A stretch of 64,000 nucleotides of DNA from Pantoea septica (GTDB taxonomy: Bacteria; Pseudomonadota; Gammaproteobacteria; Enterobacterales; Enterobacteriaceae): NCBI RefSeq assembly GCF_002095575.1, contig NZ_MLJJ01000006.1:62001-126000 (forward strand), read 5' to 3'. The position numbers and the translations under genes are program-made. The notes beneath the pieces were generated by a model. The model was not told the origin of the DNA. It searched no databases and worked only from the letters and a program-made list of their open reading frames with translations. This document shows positions 9,831 through 20,741 of this stretch, one piece after another; position 1 is the first letter of the stretch; each line of letters starts with the position of its first letter.

Positions 9831-11510
9831 TCAGAAGGTTTCCCAGTTGGCGTCGCTGCCTGCCGCGGCCAGCGCCTTGCGCGGCGCGGCGGAGGCCGGG
9901 CTGAGCGCAGGCGCCGCGATCTGGGCGTGTCGGGTGCCGACAGCCGCTGCCGCAGCGCGCGGGATCTTGAAGACTGCCACCGACTGGCTCAGACGGCTCG
10001 CCTGCGACTCCAGCGAGGCGGCCGCCGCGGCGGACTCCTCGACCAGCGAGGCGTTCTGCTGGGTGACGCGATCCATCTCCGTCACCGCCTGGCCAACCTG
10101 GTCGATGCCGCGGCTCTGCTCGTCCGACGCCGAGGCGATTTCGCCCATGATGTCGGTGACGCGCGTCACGGCGTTAACGATATCGCTCATGGTCTCGCCC
10201 GCGGTGCCCACCAGCTGCGAGCCGGCATTGACGCGATTCACCGAGTCTTCGATCAGCGCTTTAATCTCTTTCGCCGCCTGCGCGCTGCGCTGCGCCAGGC
10301 TGCGCACTTCGCCCGCCACCACGGCAAAGCCGCGTCCCTGTTCGCCCGCGCGCGCCGCTTCCACCGCCGCGTTGAGCGCCAGAATGTTGGTCTGGAAGGC
10401 GATGCCGTCGATGACGCTGGTGATATCGGCGATCTTCTTCGAGCTGCCCGCGATGTCGCTCATGGTTTTCACCACGCCGTCGACTACGCTGCCGCCCTTC
10501 TGCGCGGTTTCCGAGGCGCTCAGCGCCAGCTGCGACGCCTGGCGGGCGTTTTCGGCGTTCTGTTTCACCGTGGCGGTGAGCTGCTCCATGCTGGCCGCGG
10601 TCTGCTCCAGCGACGCCGCCTGCTCTTCGGTGCGGGCGGAGAGGTCGTTGTTGCCTGCGGAGATTTCGCTGGCGCCGGTAAAGATGGCGTCCGAGCCGTC
10701 GCGCACGTTGCTGACGGTATGCACCAGCGCCTGCTGCATCTGGTGCAGGCTGGCGGCCAGCTGGCTCATCTCATTGCGCCCTTCCGCGTGGATCCGCTGC
10801 GTCAGGTCGCCCTGCGCAATCTGCTGGATGTGGGCGATATTGGCGTTCAGCGGGTTGATCAGCACGCGACGCAGGCCAACCCAGCATAGCGCGATAACCA
10901 CCACCACCAGCGCCATGATGGTGCCGAGGATCCAGAGCATGCGCGTATAGGCGCTGGCGTTTTTCTCCACGCCCATCTCTGAAAGGTGCGCCTGGTTGGC
11001 GCGCCAGTCGGTATAGATCTTCAGGAAGGCGCTCTGGCTCGGCGCCACCGGCGCCTTGCCCGCCTCGGCGAGATTGCTCGACTGCAGCGCGGTTTGCAGC
11101 TGGGTCAACGCGGTCGCATAGACGCCATAGGCGTCCATCAGACGGTTGTTGAGCGCGGCGTCCTGTCCCGGGGTGTCCGGCGTGGTTTTAAACAGGTCGA
11201 AATTGGTCGCCGCAACCTGCTGGAAATGCTGGCTGTCGGTAAACAGCGAGGCGATATCCGGCGTGCTGCCATCCACTTTGCTGTTCGCAATGCGCAGCTG
11301 GATGCGCGTCAGCACGACGCGGCTCTGGTTAAGGCTCATATAGGCGTCGTTAAGCGCCTGCAGATTTTTACTGGCGAGCTGCGATACGTTGAAGCTGGTT
11401 TTATCATCGCTCAATGCAGAGAAGAACACTGCCCCTGAAAACGCCTGGAACAGGCCGAACATCAATAACACCAGCAGCAAGCTGGTGACGACACGAATTT
11501 TGGTTAGCAT
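9831..11510 (-). CDS. Methyl-accepting chemotaxis protein 3
   Basis: This is a 559-residue chemoreceptor: TM1 at the N-terminus, periplasmic sensor, TM2 near 195-215, HAMP, the conserved [18 protein letters not shown] hairpin tip and a C-terminal NWETF. The sensor has lost most of the amino-acid binding motif ([12 protein letters not shown]), so it probably detects something other than serine or aspartate. It has its own sigma-28 promoter and terminator. The signalling domain is nearly the same sequence as in the two receptors downstream. Confidence 0.93.
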   Translation of the reverse strand: MLTKIRVVTSLLLVLLMFGLFQAFSGAVFFSALSDDKTSFNVSQLASKNLQALNDAYMSLNQSRVVLTRIQLRIANSKVDGSTPDIASLFTDSQHFQQVAATNFDLFKTTPDTPGQDAALNNRLMDAYGVYATALTQLQTALQSSNLAEAGKAPVAPSQSAFLKIYTDWRANQAHLSEMGVEKNASAYTRMLWILGTIMALVVVVIALCWVGLRRVLINPLNANIAHIQQIAQGDLTQRIHAEGRNEMSQLAASLHQMQQALVHTVSNVRDGSDAIFTGASEISAGNNDLSARTEEQAASLEQTAASMEQLTATVKQNAENARQASQLALSASETAQKGGSVVDGVVKTMSDIAGSSKKIADITSVIDGIAFQTNILALNAAVEAARAGEQGRGFAVVAGEVRSLAQRSAQAAKEIKALIEDSVNRVNAGSQLVGTAGETMSDIVNAVTRVTDIMGEIASASDEQSRGIDQVGQAVTEMDRVTQQNASLVEESAAAAASLESQASRLSQSVAVFKIPRAAAAAVGTRHAQIAAPALSPASAAPRKALAAAGSDANWETF

Positions 11511-11548
11511 AAGGAAGCCCTGGAGAAGTAGGAGATCAAGCAGTAGAG

Positions 11549-11575
11549 GTATCGGCAGAACACGGGATATATTTA
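11549..11575 (-). promoter_or_regulatory. sigma-28 promoter for MCP3
   Basis: On the minus strand: TAAATATA, 11 bases, GCCGATAC. This has the correct spacing for FliA-RNA polymerase, about 40 bases before the MCP3 start. Confidence 0.75.
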
Positions 11576-11631
11576 GCGCAAGGGGGGATAAATAAAATAC
11601 GCTTGTTCTTGTTTTTAAAGGAAATAATAAC

Positions 11632-11655
11632 GAGCCGGGTTAATCCCGGCTCGTG
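11632..11655 (-). terminator. terminator after cheW
   Basis: A CGAGCCGGG/CCCGGCTCG stem with a 4-base loop and a T-rich tail on the minus strand. It ends the motAB-cheAW transcript before MCP3. Confidence 0.8.
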
Positions 11656-11666
11656 AAAAACAGGGC

Positions 11667-12164
11667 TTACGCGCTGCGCAGCGTATCCATCAGCGCCATC
11701 TCTTCGCTGCTCAGCAGCTTCTCGATGTCCACCAGAATCAGCATGCGCTCGCCGAGCGCGCCGAGACCGGTCAGGTACTCGGTCGACATGGTCACGGCGA
11801 ATTCCGGCGAAGGACGGATCTGATCCTGCGTCAGCGACAGCACGTCAGAGACGCCGTCCACCACGATGCCGACCACGCGATGCTCCAGATTCAGCACGAT
11901 CACCACGGTGTTGTCGTTGTACTCGACATCCGGCTGGGAAAACTTCACGCGCAGATCGATAATCGGCACGATGACGCCGCGCAGATTGGTGACGCCCTTG
12001 ATAAACTCCGGCGTGTTGGCGATGCGCGTGACCTGATCGTAGCCGCGGATCTCCTGCACCTTAAGAATATCGATACCGTACTCTTCGTCTCCCAGCGTAA
12101 ATACCAGGAACTCCTGGCCGACGGTTTCGCCGGCGATTTTGGTCACGGTTGCCATTCCAGTCAT
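11667..12164 (-). CDS. cheW: CheW, receptor-kinase coupling protein
   Basis: CheW couples MCPs to the kinase CheA in the polar chemoreceptor array. The 165-residue protein is a single SH3-like CheW domain with [19 protein letters not shown] and [14 protein letters not shown], almost the same as E. coli CheW. It follows cheA by 22 bases and ends before a strong terminator. Confidence 0.97.
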   Translation of the reverse strand: MTGMATVTKIAGETVGQEFLVFTLGDEEYGIDILKVQEIRGYDQVTRIANTPEFIKGVTNLRGVIVPIIDLRVKFSQPDVEYNDNTVVIVLNLEHRVVGIVVDGVSDVLSLTQDQIRPSPEFAVTMSTEYLTGLGALGERMLILVDIEKLLSSEEMALMDTLRSA

Positions 12165-12186
12165 GTTTCTACCCTTTTGTTATCAG

Positions 12187-14181
12187 TCAGGCGGCCGCGC
12201 CGGCCACACGTTTTTCACGGTTGAGCGATTGCAGCGCCGACACGTCAACGATCAGCGCGACGCTGCCGTCGCCGAGGATGGTGGCGGCGGAGATGCCAGG
12301 CACCTTGCGATAGTTGCTCTCGAGGTTTTTCACTACCACCTGATGCTGGCCAATGAGCTGATCGACCAGCAGCGCATAGCGTTTGCCCGCGCTCTGCAGG
12401 ATCACCACGATGCCCTGCGTCGCCTCGGTTTTCGCGCCCTGCACGTCAAACACGTTCCACAGCTCCACCAGCGGCAGGTATTCGCCGCGCACTTCCAGCA
12501 CGCATTCGCCGCCTGCCAGCGGCTTCAGCTCTTCGCCGCGCGGCTGCAGGGATTCCATTACCGCGTTGAGCGGCAGGATAAAGACTTCGTCCGCCACGCG
12601 CACCGACATGCCGTCGAGGATCGCCAGCGTCAGCGGCAGCAGAATACGGATGGTGGTGCCTTTGCCCTGCTTCGAGGCGATCTCCACATGGCCGCCCATC
12701 TCCTGGATATTTCGCTTAACCACGTCCATACCGACGCCGCGGCCCGACACGTCGGTGACCTGCTCAGCGGTAGAGAAGCCCGGTGCGAAGATCAGCATGC
12801 CGACCTCTTCGTCGCTCATGTTTTCGCTGACCGGCAGGCCGGATGAAAGCGCTTTGGCGAGAATGCGCTCGCGGTTCAGGCCGGCGCCGTCGTCAGAGAC
12901 TTCGATGCAGATGTTGCCGCCCTGATGTTCCGCCGACAGCGTCAGGTTGCCGGTGGCGACCTTGCCCGCCGCCAGGCGTTTTTCCGGCGCTTCGATGCCG
13001 TGATCCAGGCTATTGCGCACCAGATGCGTTAACGGATCGATAATGCGTTCGATCAGGCTCTTGTCGAGTTCGGTAGAGCTGCCGAGCAGCGTCAGCTCCA
13101 CCTCTTTGCCCAGCTTGCTCGCCAGGTCGCGCACCAGGCGCGGGAAGCGGCTGAAGACATACTCCATCGGCATCATACGGATCGACATCACCGATTCCTG
13201 CAGATCGCGCGCGTTGCGCTCAAGCTGGCCCATGCTGTTCAGCAGATCGCCGTGCGCCACCGGATCGAGTTCGCCCGAGCGCTGCGCCAGCATCGACTGG
13301 GTAATCACCAGTTCGCCGACCAGGTTGATCAGCTGATCGACCTTCTCTACCGCGACGCGGATGCTGCTGGATTCGCTGGTTTTCGCGGGCGCGGCGGCGC
13401 GTTTGCCTTCGCGCTTCGCCACCGGCAGTTCGCTGACGCTGGCGCTCTGCACCGGCGCGGCCTCGGCGACCGGCGCAGGGGCGGCGACCGGCACTGCCTC
13501 CGCAACCGGCGCGGCGTCAGCGTCCGGGAAGCGGATCTGCGCCTCTTCGATCACGAAGCAGAGCACCGCCACGATGTCGTCTTTGCTGACGCCGTCGATG
13601 CTCGCCTCAAGGAAATCGCTGCCCTTAACCACGTTGCTCAGGCTGCCGAGATTGCCCAGCTCCTCCAGCATCAGATCGACCTCTTTCTCTTTCAGGTCGA
13701 CCAGCTTCACGCGCAGGCCGCTGCTGGCTGGCGCGCTCTGCACGGCTGGCGCGGCGGCGACCGCGACCGGCGCGGCGACCGGCAGGCCTTTCGCCTCTAA
13801 CGCCAGCTGGCGCAGCGCTTCGCAGATGTAGTTAAAGCTTTCCGCGTTCGGCTCCTGCGCGGTTTTATAGGCATCGAGCTGTTCCTGCATAATATCTTTG
13901 GTTTCCAAAAACAGGTTGATGATGTCGGTGCTGAGCTGCATCTCGCCGCGACGAGCACCATCCAGAATATTTTCCAGAATGTGGGTTGTTTCCTGCAAAA
14001 CCGTAAAACCAAAGGTTCCGGCTCCGCCTTTTATCGAATGGGCGGCGCGGAAAATGGCATTTAGCTGCTCGGAGTCCGGCTCCTGGGGATCGAGCCCCAG
14101 CAGATGCTGCTCCATATCAGCTAACAGCTCATCGGCCTCATCGAAAAACGTCTGGTAAAAATCGCTGATGTCCATGCTCAC
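12187..14181 (-). CDS. cheA: CheA, chemotaxis histidine kinase
   Basis: CheA autophosphorylates in response to receptor state and passes phosphate to CheY and CheB. All five domains are visible in 664 residues: P1 Hpt with H48 (AAHSIKGGAGTFGF); P2, flanked by Ala/Pro/Val-rich linkers; P3 dimerisation; P4 ATPase with NSLDHGIEAPEKR and GRGVGMDVVKRNI; and P5, CheW-like. Translation starts MSMDISDFYQ, as in E. coli, 5 bases after motB. Confidence 0.97.
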   Translation of the reverse strand: MSMDISDFYQTFFDEADELLADMEQHLLGLDPQEPDSEQLNAIFRAAHSIKGGAGTFGFTVLQETTHILENILDGARRGEMQLSTDIINLFLETKDIMQEQLDAYKTAQEPNAESFNYICEALRQLALEAKGLPVAAPVAVAAAPAVQSAPASSGLRVKLVDLKEKEVDLMLEELGNLGSLSNVVKGSDFLEASIDGVSKDDIVAVLCFVIEEAQIRFPDADAAPVAEAVPVAAPAPVAEAAPVQSASVSELPVAKREGKRAAAPAKTSESSSIRVAVEKVDQLINLVGELVITQSMLAQRSGELDPVAHGDLLNSMGQLERNARDLQESVMSIRMMPMEYVFSRFPRLVRDLASKLGKEVELTLLGSSTELDKSLIERIIDPLTHLVRNSLDHGIEAPEKRLAAGKVATGNLTLSAEHQGGNICIEVSDDGAGLNRERILAKALSSGLPVSENMSDEEVGMLIFAPGFSTAEQVTDVSGRGVGMDVVKRNIQEMGGHVEIASKQGKGTTIRILLPLTLAILDGMSVRVADEVFILPLNAVMESLQPRGEELKPLAGGECVLEVRGEYLPLVELWNVFDVQGAKTEATQGIVVILQSAGKRYALLVDQLIGQHQVVVKNLESNYRKVPGISAATILGDGSVALIVDVSALQSLNREKRVAGAAA

Positions 14182-14185
14182 GGGA

Positions 14186-15133
14186 TCACCTCGGCTGTGA
14201 GGGGGCTGTTGTGGTTACCGGGCTGCTGCCTTGCGGCACAGGCGGCGCGGTAATCTTTTCTATGGCCGCCGGATCGCTCACCTGTACGGCGTCGCTCTCG
14301 GCGTTCTCTTTTTCAATCGCCGCTTCGGTGTCATGGTTCAACACCAGCAGGCTAATGCGGCGGTTAACGGCATCGTTACCGACGCGATTTTTCAGTTTCA
14401 TGGTGTCGGCCATGCCGACCACGCGCAGTATTTTGCCGCCGTCGAGTCCGCCCATGACCAGCTCGCGACGCGAGGCGTTGGCGCGATCGGCGGAAAGCTC
14501 CCAGTTGCTGTAGCCGCGATCGCCATTCGCGTACTGGAAGTCGTCGGTATGGCCCGCCAGGCTGATGCGGTTTGGAATATCGTTAAGCAGCGGCGCAATG
14601 CCGCGCAGGATATCGCGCATATAGGGCTCGACTTCGGCGCTGCCGGTTTTAAACATCGGCCGGTTCTGGCTGTCGATAATCTGGATGCGCAACCCCTCTT
14701 CCACCATGTTGATGATCAGATGCGGACGCAGCGTTTTCAGACGCGGATCCGCTTCGATCAGCTGGTCCAGCTTTTCGCGCAGGCGATTCAGGCGAATGTC
14801 GTCGAGCTTGCGCTTCTGCTCATCCATATCCACGACCTTTTTCACTTCGCCCTTGATGCGCGTCGCGTCGTCGCCGCCGCCCGGAATCGGGCTTTCGCTG
14901 TCGCTGCTGCGTTTGCCGCCGGTCATCGCGACCTTCAGCGGCGTTTTAAAATATTCGGCAATCTGCACCAGCTCCTGCGGGCTGGAGATTGAGATCAGCC
15001 ACATCACCATAAAAAAGGCCATCATCGCCGTCATAAAGTCGGCATAGGCGATCTTCCAGGAGCCGTGGCCGCCTTCGTGTCCTTTATGCTTGCGCTTTTT
15101 GACGACGATGATGGGACGGTTGCTGTTCTTCAT
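14186..15133 (-). CDS. motB: MotB, stator protein
   Basis: MotB anchors the proton-driven stator to peptidoglycan. It has one membrane helix near residues 29-50 with the proton-carrying D32 ([17 protein letters not shown]) and a C-terminal OmpA-like peptidoglycan-binding domain ([19 protein letters not shown]). At 315 residues it is of normal length. It overlaps motA by 4 bases (ATGA-type coupling). Confidence 0.97.
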   Translation of the reverse strand: MKNSNRPIIVVKKRKHKGHEGGHGSWKIAYADFMTAMMAFFMVMWLISISSPQELVQIAEYFKTPLKVAMTGGKRSSDSESPIPGGGDDATRIKGEVKKVVDMDEQKRKLDDIRLNRLREKLDQLIEADPRLKTLRPHLIINMVEEGLRIQIIDSQNRPMFKTGSAEVEPYMRDILRGIAPLLNDIPNRISLAGHTDDFQYANGDRGYSNWELSADRANASRRELVMGGLDGGKILRVVGMADTMKLKNRVGNDAVNRRISLLVLNHDTEAAIEKENAESDAVQVSDPAAIEKITAPPVPQGSSPVTTTAPSQPR

Positions 15134-16017
15134 GCAGTTTCGTCCGAAGTCTGTTTCGCCGGGTTCTTCGCGTTACGTACGTGCTCCTCCAGTTCGCTGA
15201 ACGAGGGGCGCTCGGTGGAGTAAAGCGTCTTACGGCCAAACTCCACCGCGATCTGCGGCGCATAGCCGTTCAGGCTGGAGAGCAGCGTGACCTTGATGCA
15301 CTGCATCATCTTGGTGGTTTCAGAGCACTTCTGGCGCAGCACCGACGCCAGCGGCGAGATAAAGCCGTACGCCAGCAGGATGCCGAGGAAGGTTCCCACC
15401 ATCGCGTGCGCCACCAGCGCGCCCAGCTCCGCGGCCGGACGGTCCGCTGACGCCAGCGCGTGCACCACGCCCATTACCGCCGCCACGATGCCGAAGGCCG
15501 GCAGGCCGTCGCCGACGGCGGATAAACTTTGCGCTGGCACTTCGCATTCATGCTCGTAGGTTTCGATCTCTTCATCCATCAGCGCCTCGATCTCAAAGGC
15601 GTTCATGTTGCCGCTGACCATCAGACGCAGATAATCGGTAATAAAATCCACCAGCTGTTTATCGGCGAGAATACGCGGATAATTAGCAAAAATTTCGCTC
15701 TGTGCCGGATCTTCAATATCGCGCTCCAGCGACAGCATGCCCTGCTGGCGCGATTTGGCCATCAGGCGATAGAGCAGCGCCATTAAATCCATATAAAGGG
15801 CTTTATTATATTTCGAGCCGCGCATCAGCTTCGGCAGCGCTTTCAAGGTTTTTTTAATCGACTTGCCGTTGTTGCCGACGAAAAAAGCGCCAAGGGCGGC
15901 GCCGCCGATAATTAACAGCTCTGACGGCTGGTAAAGGGCACCCAGGTGACCCCCCACCAGCGCATATCCGCCCAACACGGATGCGACAACAATGATATAA
16001 CCCAATAAGATCAGCAC
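15130..16017 (-). CDS. motA: MotA, stator protein
   Basis: MotA forms the proton channel of the flagellar stator with MotB. It has 295 residues with four membrane helices (two at the N-terminus, two around 170-225) and a large cytoplasmic loop. It contains the family signature [18 protein letters not shown]. It is the first gene of motAB-cheAW. I could not find a convincing sigma-28 promoter between it and the flhC terminator. Confidence 0.97.
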   Translation of the reverse strand: MLILLGYIIVVASVLGGYALVGGHLGALYQPSELLIIGGAALGAFFVGNNGKSIKKTLKALPKLMRGSKYNKALYMDLMALLYRLMAKSRQQGMLSLERDIEDPAQSEIFANYPRILADKQLVDFITDYLRLMVSGNMNAFEIEALMDEEIETYEHECEVPAQSLSAVGDGLPAFGIVAAVMGVVHALASADRPAAELGALVAHAMVGTFLGILLAYGFISPLASVLRQKCSETTKMMQCIKVTLLSSLNGYAPQIAVEFGRKTLYSTERPSFSELEEHVRNAKNPAKQTSDETA

Positions 16018-16100
16018 TAGAACATCCTTACGTCCGTAACGTGTTGGTGGAAGTTAAGCCAGAGAGCCGCAGGCGTTATTCAAATCGTGGGCAAAAAAAA

Positions 16101-16123
16101 AGCAGCGGGGGATACCCGCTGCT
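16101..16123 (-). terminator. terminator of flhDC
   Basis: An AGCAGCGGG/CCCGCTGCT stem, 5-base loop, and a run of 8-9 T on the minus strand (16093-16100) after flhC. Confidence 0.88.
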
Positions 16124-16150
16124 GGATGACTTTCCACGATGCGAACAAAC

Positions 16151-16729
16151 TTAAACGGCGTGTTTAACCTGTTCATCCAGCAGTTGTGGAAAGGTATCGG
16201 CAGAATCTGCAGAAAGTTTACGTCTTTTTACCGCGCGCGACGGCGGCTGGCACAGGCTGCAGACAAAGCTGCCGACCGGCTGATGCGCATGGTTGATGAA
16301 ACTGCCGCTGCAGCTTTTGCAGTCGGCCAGTTCGAGCATATTACTTTCAACGAATCGCACCAGGGTCCAGGCGCGCGTCAGCGCCAACAGCGGGCCCTCG
16401 TCCGATTGCGGACACTGTTCGAGATAGAGGCGGTAAGCTTTGATTACCGCGTCAACGCCGGTCGCCATGCCGGTTTTCAGCATAAACTGCCAGGCGTTGC
16501 AGAACATAGAAGCGTGAATATTCTGCTCCCACGTCATAAACCAGTCGGTCGAAAAAGGCAGCATGCCCTTCGGCGGCGGACTGCCGCGCAGCTCTTTATA
16601 AAGCTTAATTAAGCGGCCGCGACTTAACTGGGTTTCGCTTTCCAGCATTTGCAAACGTGCGCCGAGCGTAATTAATTCCATCGCGAGTTGAATATCGCGC
16701 GCTTCCTGAACAATGCTCTTTTCCGACAT
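16151..16729 (-). CDS. flhC: FlhC, flagellar master regulator subunit
   Basis: FlhC forms the FlhD4C2 activator of class II flagellar promoters. It has 192 residues and the zinc-binding cysteines in DCKSCSGSF and CSLCQPPSR that are typical of FlhC. It directly follows flhD (stop and start adjoin) and ends at a strong terminator. Confidence 0.97.
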   Translation of the reverse strand: MSEKSIVQEARDIQLAMELITLGARLQMLESETQLSRGRLIKLYKELRGSPPPKGMLPFSTDWFMTWEQNIHASMFCNAWQFMLKTGMATGVDAVIKAYRLYLEQCPQSDEGPLLALTRAWTLVRFVESNMLELADCKSCSGSFINHAHQPVGSFVCSLCQPPSRAVKRRKLSADSADTFPQLLDEQVKHAV

Positions 16730-17080
16730 TTACATCGCCCTCTTCTTCGCCGGCGTCTCATCTTTAGAAACATTACGCAGTAAACGGCTTGATAATAAAA
16801 TTCCGGTGTGGATTTGTTGTAAATCATCCACGCGAGATTCTTGCGTCAGGCGATTAATAATAGCGTGATCGTTAAAGCGAAACTGGCAAACCAACTGATT
16901 GGTTTCCGCTAACTTTACCATTTCCGGCAGAGTTAATTGCGACAATGCGTTAGCCATCTCTTCATCAATTCCGAGGCGAAACATTGCAGAAGCTTTTTCC
17001 TGGTTAATTAATCGCTGTGCAAGCAGTAAATACGACAGATTGATATCATAAATATGTTTTAGTAAATCAGATGTACCCAT
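16730..17080 (-). CDS. flhD: FlhD, flagellar master regulator subunit
   Basis: FlhD is the partner of FlhC. The sequence [20 protein letters not shown] and [13 protein letters not shown] identify it. I prefer the ATG at 17080 (MGTSDLLK), which has AGGA at good spacing and fits known N-termini. An in-frame ATG 9 bases upstream (17089) sits directly against that same site. Confidence 0.96.
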   Translation of the reverse strand: MGTSDLLKHIYDINLSYLLLAQRLINQEKASAMFRLGIDEEMANALSQLTLPEMVKLAETNQLVCQFRFNDHAIINRLTQESRVDDLQQIHTGILLSSRLLRNVSKDETPAKKRAM

Positions 17081-18017
17081 TTTTTCCATCCTGACAGACG
17101 CGACGTGAGAGCATCGCAGAAAAACCCTCTGCGTTACGGGTTGCTGGTTGTTAAATCTAAAGATGGCAAAAATTTACAGCCAAAAACCAAACGTACTCTG
17201 AAGCCTGCCTCATGTCCTGAACGACATATTTACAGTGTTAGTCAAAACCCCAGGGCCATTCTTTTTTAAATTATTGCGCTCTTCCGTGACGTCTTTTTAC
17301 ATTTTTTTAAGACTATTCCTAAAACAACGCAAATCTATCCCGTCTGATTTACACATACAACGACAGGACCGTGAAATTTTAGATAAAGTGTGATCTGCGT
17401 CACACTTTTAAGGCAAATTTTTTTCCTGAACCTTCAGTGACGCTTTTATTTTGTCTATTTTTTGCACAAAACAGCTTTGTTTCATTTATATTTCGTCCTA
17501 ACAAAGGGCTTATTCCCCTTATGGACCCGATATATCTTTCATCGCGCATTCCGAGCGATCGATTATTTTTAACATTGCTTTTAACACCCTACAAGGCGCT
17601 ACCCAAAACCCATAAGCCAGCATAATATGCTAAAAAGGCACATTGTTAATCGCTGGAAAATTAATTACTTAGGGCAAATATTTCCTGGAGTGCGTAAGCG
17701 AAGCGTAAAGAGAGATGGCGCGCATTCGTCGCGTTTTAACAACGAATCGTTAACCTTTAACAGTGGGCGTAAAGCAGAGAGAAGCAGATGTAACAATGTG
17801 TTACATTAGAAATATGAATGAATTGGGCATTTGACACTTTGATGAGTCACAACTATCGGCATTTCGCTGCCAGACTTTAGGCCTGCGTGCAGAAAAAAAG
17901 CGTTTTTCTTCTCGGCTGTGTGTTAAATCGGCAAATCGAATCCGCCGACATGGTCAGGTGATAACCCAAATCTTTAGCGGGACTGGACAGAGGAGAAGTG
18001 GAAAGGAACAAGATAAG
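17081..18017 (-). promoter_or_regulatory. long flhDC control region, no gene seen
   Basis: About 940 bases without a credible gene lie between flhD and otsA. The stretch is AT-rich, as expected for the flhDC promoter, which integrates many signals. A perfect CRP site lies within it at 17389-17404. The small reading frames here lack ribosome sites and conserved features. The far part (17820-18000) probably holds nothing but spacer before the otsA terminator. Confidence 0.6.
17389..17404. promoter_or_regulatory. CRP-cAMP binding site upstream of flhDC
   Basis: TGTGA-N6-TCACA, a perfect consensus. The symmetry extends to AAAGTGTGA/TCACACTTT. It lies about 310 bases before flhD. CRP activation of flhDC is well established in E. 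coli, so the same control is inferred. Confidence 0.85.
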
Positions 18018-18043
18018 CGGCGGCCCCTAAAAGCGGGCCGCCG
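18018..18043 (-). terminator. hairpin after otsA
   Basis: A CGGCGGCCC/GGGCCGCCG stem just beyond the otsA stop. There is no long T run, so terminator strength is uncertain. Confidence 0.6.
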
Positions 18044-18049
18044 TGAAAA

Positions 18050-19486
18050 TCAGGCGAGTTTCGGGAAGGTCGCCACTTTATTTACCGTGCTGTGATCTTC
18101 GCTACGCGGCGGGAGAGCCCACAAATCCTTCAGGAAGCTCTCGCGCCAGTGAGTGATGTCATTCTTGCGCAGCACTGCCATCATGTCGTTGTAGCGCGAA
18201 ATACGCTCGGTGCGCGGCATGGTCAGCGCCTTATTCAACGCCGCCGCCACTTCGTCGCGATCGTAAGGGTTAACAATCAGCGCCGAGGTCAGCTCGTTGG
18301 CGGCGCCCGCAAAGCGCGACAGCACCAGCACGCCCGGATCGTCCGGGTCCTGCGCAGCGATATACTCTTTCGCCACCAGGTTCATGCCGTCCCGCAGCGG
18401 CGTCACCAGTCCGACGTCAGTCAGACGGAAGATTTTCATCAGCAGACGGCGGTCAAAATGCTGGTTCAGGTAGTAGAGCGGCGTCCAGCCCAGCGTGCCG
18501 TACTTGCCGTTGATGCGGCCAGCTTCGGTTTCAAGCTGATGACGAATATCCTGGTAGGCCTGCACGTCCCCGCGCGAGGTCGGCGCAATCTGCGAATAGC
18601 GAATTTTGCCGCGATGCTCGGGGAAGTTTTCCAGCAGCGCTTCATAGGCCAGGAATCGCTCCGGCAGCCCTTTGGAATAGTCGAGGCGCTCGCAGGCGAT
18701 AATGTTCTTCGCATCGCCCAGCTCGCGTTTCATCGCCGCCATTTTCGGCGGCAGCGGACCTTCAGCCATCTCTTTGATGCTGTCCGGCTCGATGCCGATG
18801 GGATAGACCTCGGTCATAAAGGTATTGCCGAACGCACGGTGCTTTTTATCGCCCATGTTCTGCAGCTGCGTAAGCTGGCTGATGCACTCCAGGAAGGCGA
18901 GGCGATCCGATTCGGTCTGGAAGCCCAGCAGATCGTATTCGCACAGCATCTCCAGCAGTTCCTGATGCGGCGGCAGCGCGTTGAAAATCTCCGGCGTCGG
19001 GAACGGGATATGCAGGAAGAAGCCGATGCGGTTATTAACGCCCTGCTTGCGCAGCTCGGCGGCAAACGGCAGCAGATGATAATCGTGGATCCACAGGGTG
19101 TCGTCCGGCTTAATCAGCGGCTTCAGGCGCTGCGCCAGCATCTCGTTGACGCGGCAGTAGCCGTCCCAGGCTTCGCGCTGGAACTGAACCAGATCGAGAC
19201 GGTAGTGGAACGCGGGCCAGATAACGGTATTAGAGAACTGGCAGTAATACAGATCGTAATCGTTCTGGCTCAGCGGCAGCGCGGCATAGGAGATGCCGTC
19301 ATGCTCTACCTGTACCAGTTCGTCTTCCTCTTCTCCGGAAAATTCGCTGATCTCCCCGTTCCAGCCAAACCACAGGCCGCCGGTGCTTTTCAGCGCGTCG
19401 AGAATGCCGACGGCGAGGCCGCCTGCGCTGGCTTTTTTCCCATCAGGAATGGCGATTCGGTTAGATACGACCACTAAACGACTCAT
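18050..19486 (-). CDS. otsA: OtsA, trehalose-6-phosphate synthase
   Basis: OtsA makes trehalose-6-phosphate from UDP-glucose and glucose-6-phosphate (GT20 family) in osmotic and stationary-phase stress. It has 478 residues. The N-terminus [10 protein letters not shown], the loop GGLAVGI, the acceptor-site [13 protein letters not shown], and the nucleotide site with [14 protein letters not shown] are present. It follows otsB by 5 bases. Confidence 0.97.
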   Translation of the reverse strand: MSRLVVVSNRIAIPDGKKASAGGLAVGILDALKSTGGLWFGWNGEISEFSGEEEDELVQVEHDGISYAALPLSQNDYDLYYCQFSNTVIWPAFHYRLDLVQFQREAWDGYCRVNEMLAQRLKPLIKPDDTLWIHDYHLLPFAAELRKQGVNNRIGFFLHIPFPTPEIFNALPPHQELLEMLCEYDLLGFQTESDRLAFLECISQLTQLQNMGDKKHRAFGNTFMTEVYPIGIEPDSIKEMAEGPLPPKMAAMKRELGDAKNIIACERLDYSKGLPERFLAYEALLENFPEHRGKIRYSQIAPTSRGDVQAYQDIRHQLETEAGRINGKYGTLGWTPLYYLNQHFDRRLLMKIFRLTDVGLVTPLRDGMNLVAKEYIAAQDPDDPGVLVLSRFAGAANELTSALIVNPYDRDEVAAALNKALTMPRTERISRYNDMMAVLRKNDITHWRESFLKDLWALPPRSEDHSTVNKVATFPKLA

Positions 19487-19491
19487 AACCT

Positions 19492-20271
19492 TTACTCCTT
19501 ACCGACATTGTCTTGTTTTATTTGTAATAGTAATCGCTCCAGCCACGCGTGAACCGCCTCGACGTCTGGCAGTCGATAGCGCGCCTGACTGGAACCTTGT
19601 CCAACCTTAACGGAAATGCCCTGCATGGCGTTTACGGCGATAAATCCTTTCTCATCCGTCAGATCGTCTCCGACAAATACCGGGATACGACCGGCAAAGG
19701 GCGCTTCGCGCATAAAGGCGCGCACAGCTTCGCCTTTATCGACTCCCTGCGGTTTGATCTCCACAACGCATTTCCCAGGCTGAAGCGCCAGCGCCGGAAA
19801 GCGTTTCACGGCCTGTTCGGCCAGATTAAGCACATCCTGTTCATGCTGCATCGCCTGACGGTAATGCAGCGCAAAGGCCATGCCTTTGGCCTCGAGTAGC
19901 GTGCCTGGCCAGCGCGCCATCGCCTCTTGCAGCTGCTGCTGCAATGCTTCGGCGACCGTTGGATCCAGGCGGATAAGATGCTGTTCGCCCTGCGCGTCGC
20001 GACGCTCTGCGCCGTGAACGCCCGCAGCGGGCGCGATTAACGGCGCGGCCAGCGCGTCGAGCTGTGAAACAGGTCGCCCCGACACCAGCGCCAGTGCGCC
20101 GTGACAGAGAGAGGCAAGCTGTTGCAGCTGCTGACGTACCTTTTCCGGGATGAAAACGGCGTCGGGCTGCGGTTGAATAGCGGCAAGGGTGCCGTCTACG
20201 TCAAAAAAGAAGGCATAAAGACCGCCGCTTAGCGCAGGAAGCGAGGCATGTTCATTCGCCGCTTGGGTCAC
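19492..20271 (-). CDS. otsB: OtsB, trehalose-6-phosphate phosphatase
   Basis: OtsB dephosphorylates trehalose-6-phosphate to trehalose. It is a HAD-family enzyme of 259 residues. Motif I is FFFDVDGTLA, and later motifs include VSGRP and the metal-binding FVGDDLTDEKGF. The start is a GTG at 20271 preceded by AGGAG at 7-8 bases; no better ATG is present. It is first of the otsBA pair. Confidence 0.94.
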   Translation of the reverse strand: MTQAANEHASLPALSGGLYAFFFDVDGTLAAIQPQPDAVFIPEKVRQQLQQLASLCHGALALVSGRPVSQLDALAAPLIAPAAGVHGAERRDAQGEQHLIRLDPTVAEALQQQLQEAMARWPGTLLEAKGMAFALHYRQAMQHEQDVLNLAEQAVKRFPALALQPGKCVVEIKPQGVDKGEAVRAFMREAPFAGRIPVFVGDDLTDEKGFIAVNAMQGISVKVGQGSSQARYRLPDVEAVHAWLERLLLQIKQDNVGKE

Positions 20272-20741
20272 GTGTCTTCTCCTGTAGTTGATTCGGGCGC
20301 GTACGATTCGCGGCTTGTCAGGTCAGAGGCCTGGCTCGTCAACGCGCCATTGCAGGATGTTTTAGCGAGGGTAAATGTCTGCGGGAGCAACAGCCGGAAC
20401 GGCTGAGCGTGGGGTAAAGTGCAGGGCAAAAACTGCGGATACCAGCAAGTCACTTCAGATAAGACGCCACTACGTTTTAGAACCTTCACAGACATATCAA
20501 CCTGACTGAAAACATCGTCGCGATTAAGTGTAGACGGCCTGGTCATATTTGCCAGTCGACACGGCATTATTTGTCTATTGTTAGCAGAATATCCTGCTTT
20601 TAACGCTTCGCTTAGCTTTGCGCCGTCCTTTGTCCGGCAAGGGCTGGAGGGGGTTAAGGGACACGACGCGACGAAGAGCCGCCTGCCGCTGGCCGTCTCG
20701 CACGCGTATACTGGCGAAAGAGTACTAACAAGGAGCGCAAT
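20272..20741. promoter_or_regulatory. divergent control region otsBA / pdxK
   Basis: About 470 bases between divergently read genes. It should hold the otsBA promoter (minus) and the pdxK promoter (plus; TATACT at about 20707 is a possible -10). An open frame on the minus strand here has no ribosome site or family features, and I do not call it a gene. Confidence 0.45.

Noticed and set aside
20268-20567. 99-codon minus-strand frame upstream of otsB
   Set aside because: It occupies the divergent promoter region, has no ribosome site and no recognisable protein features.
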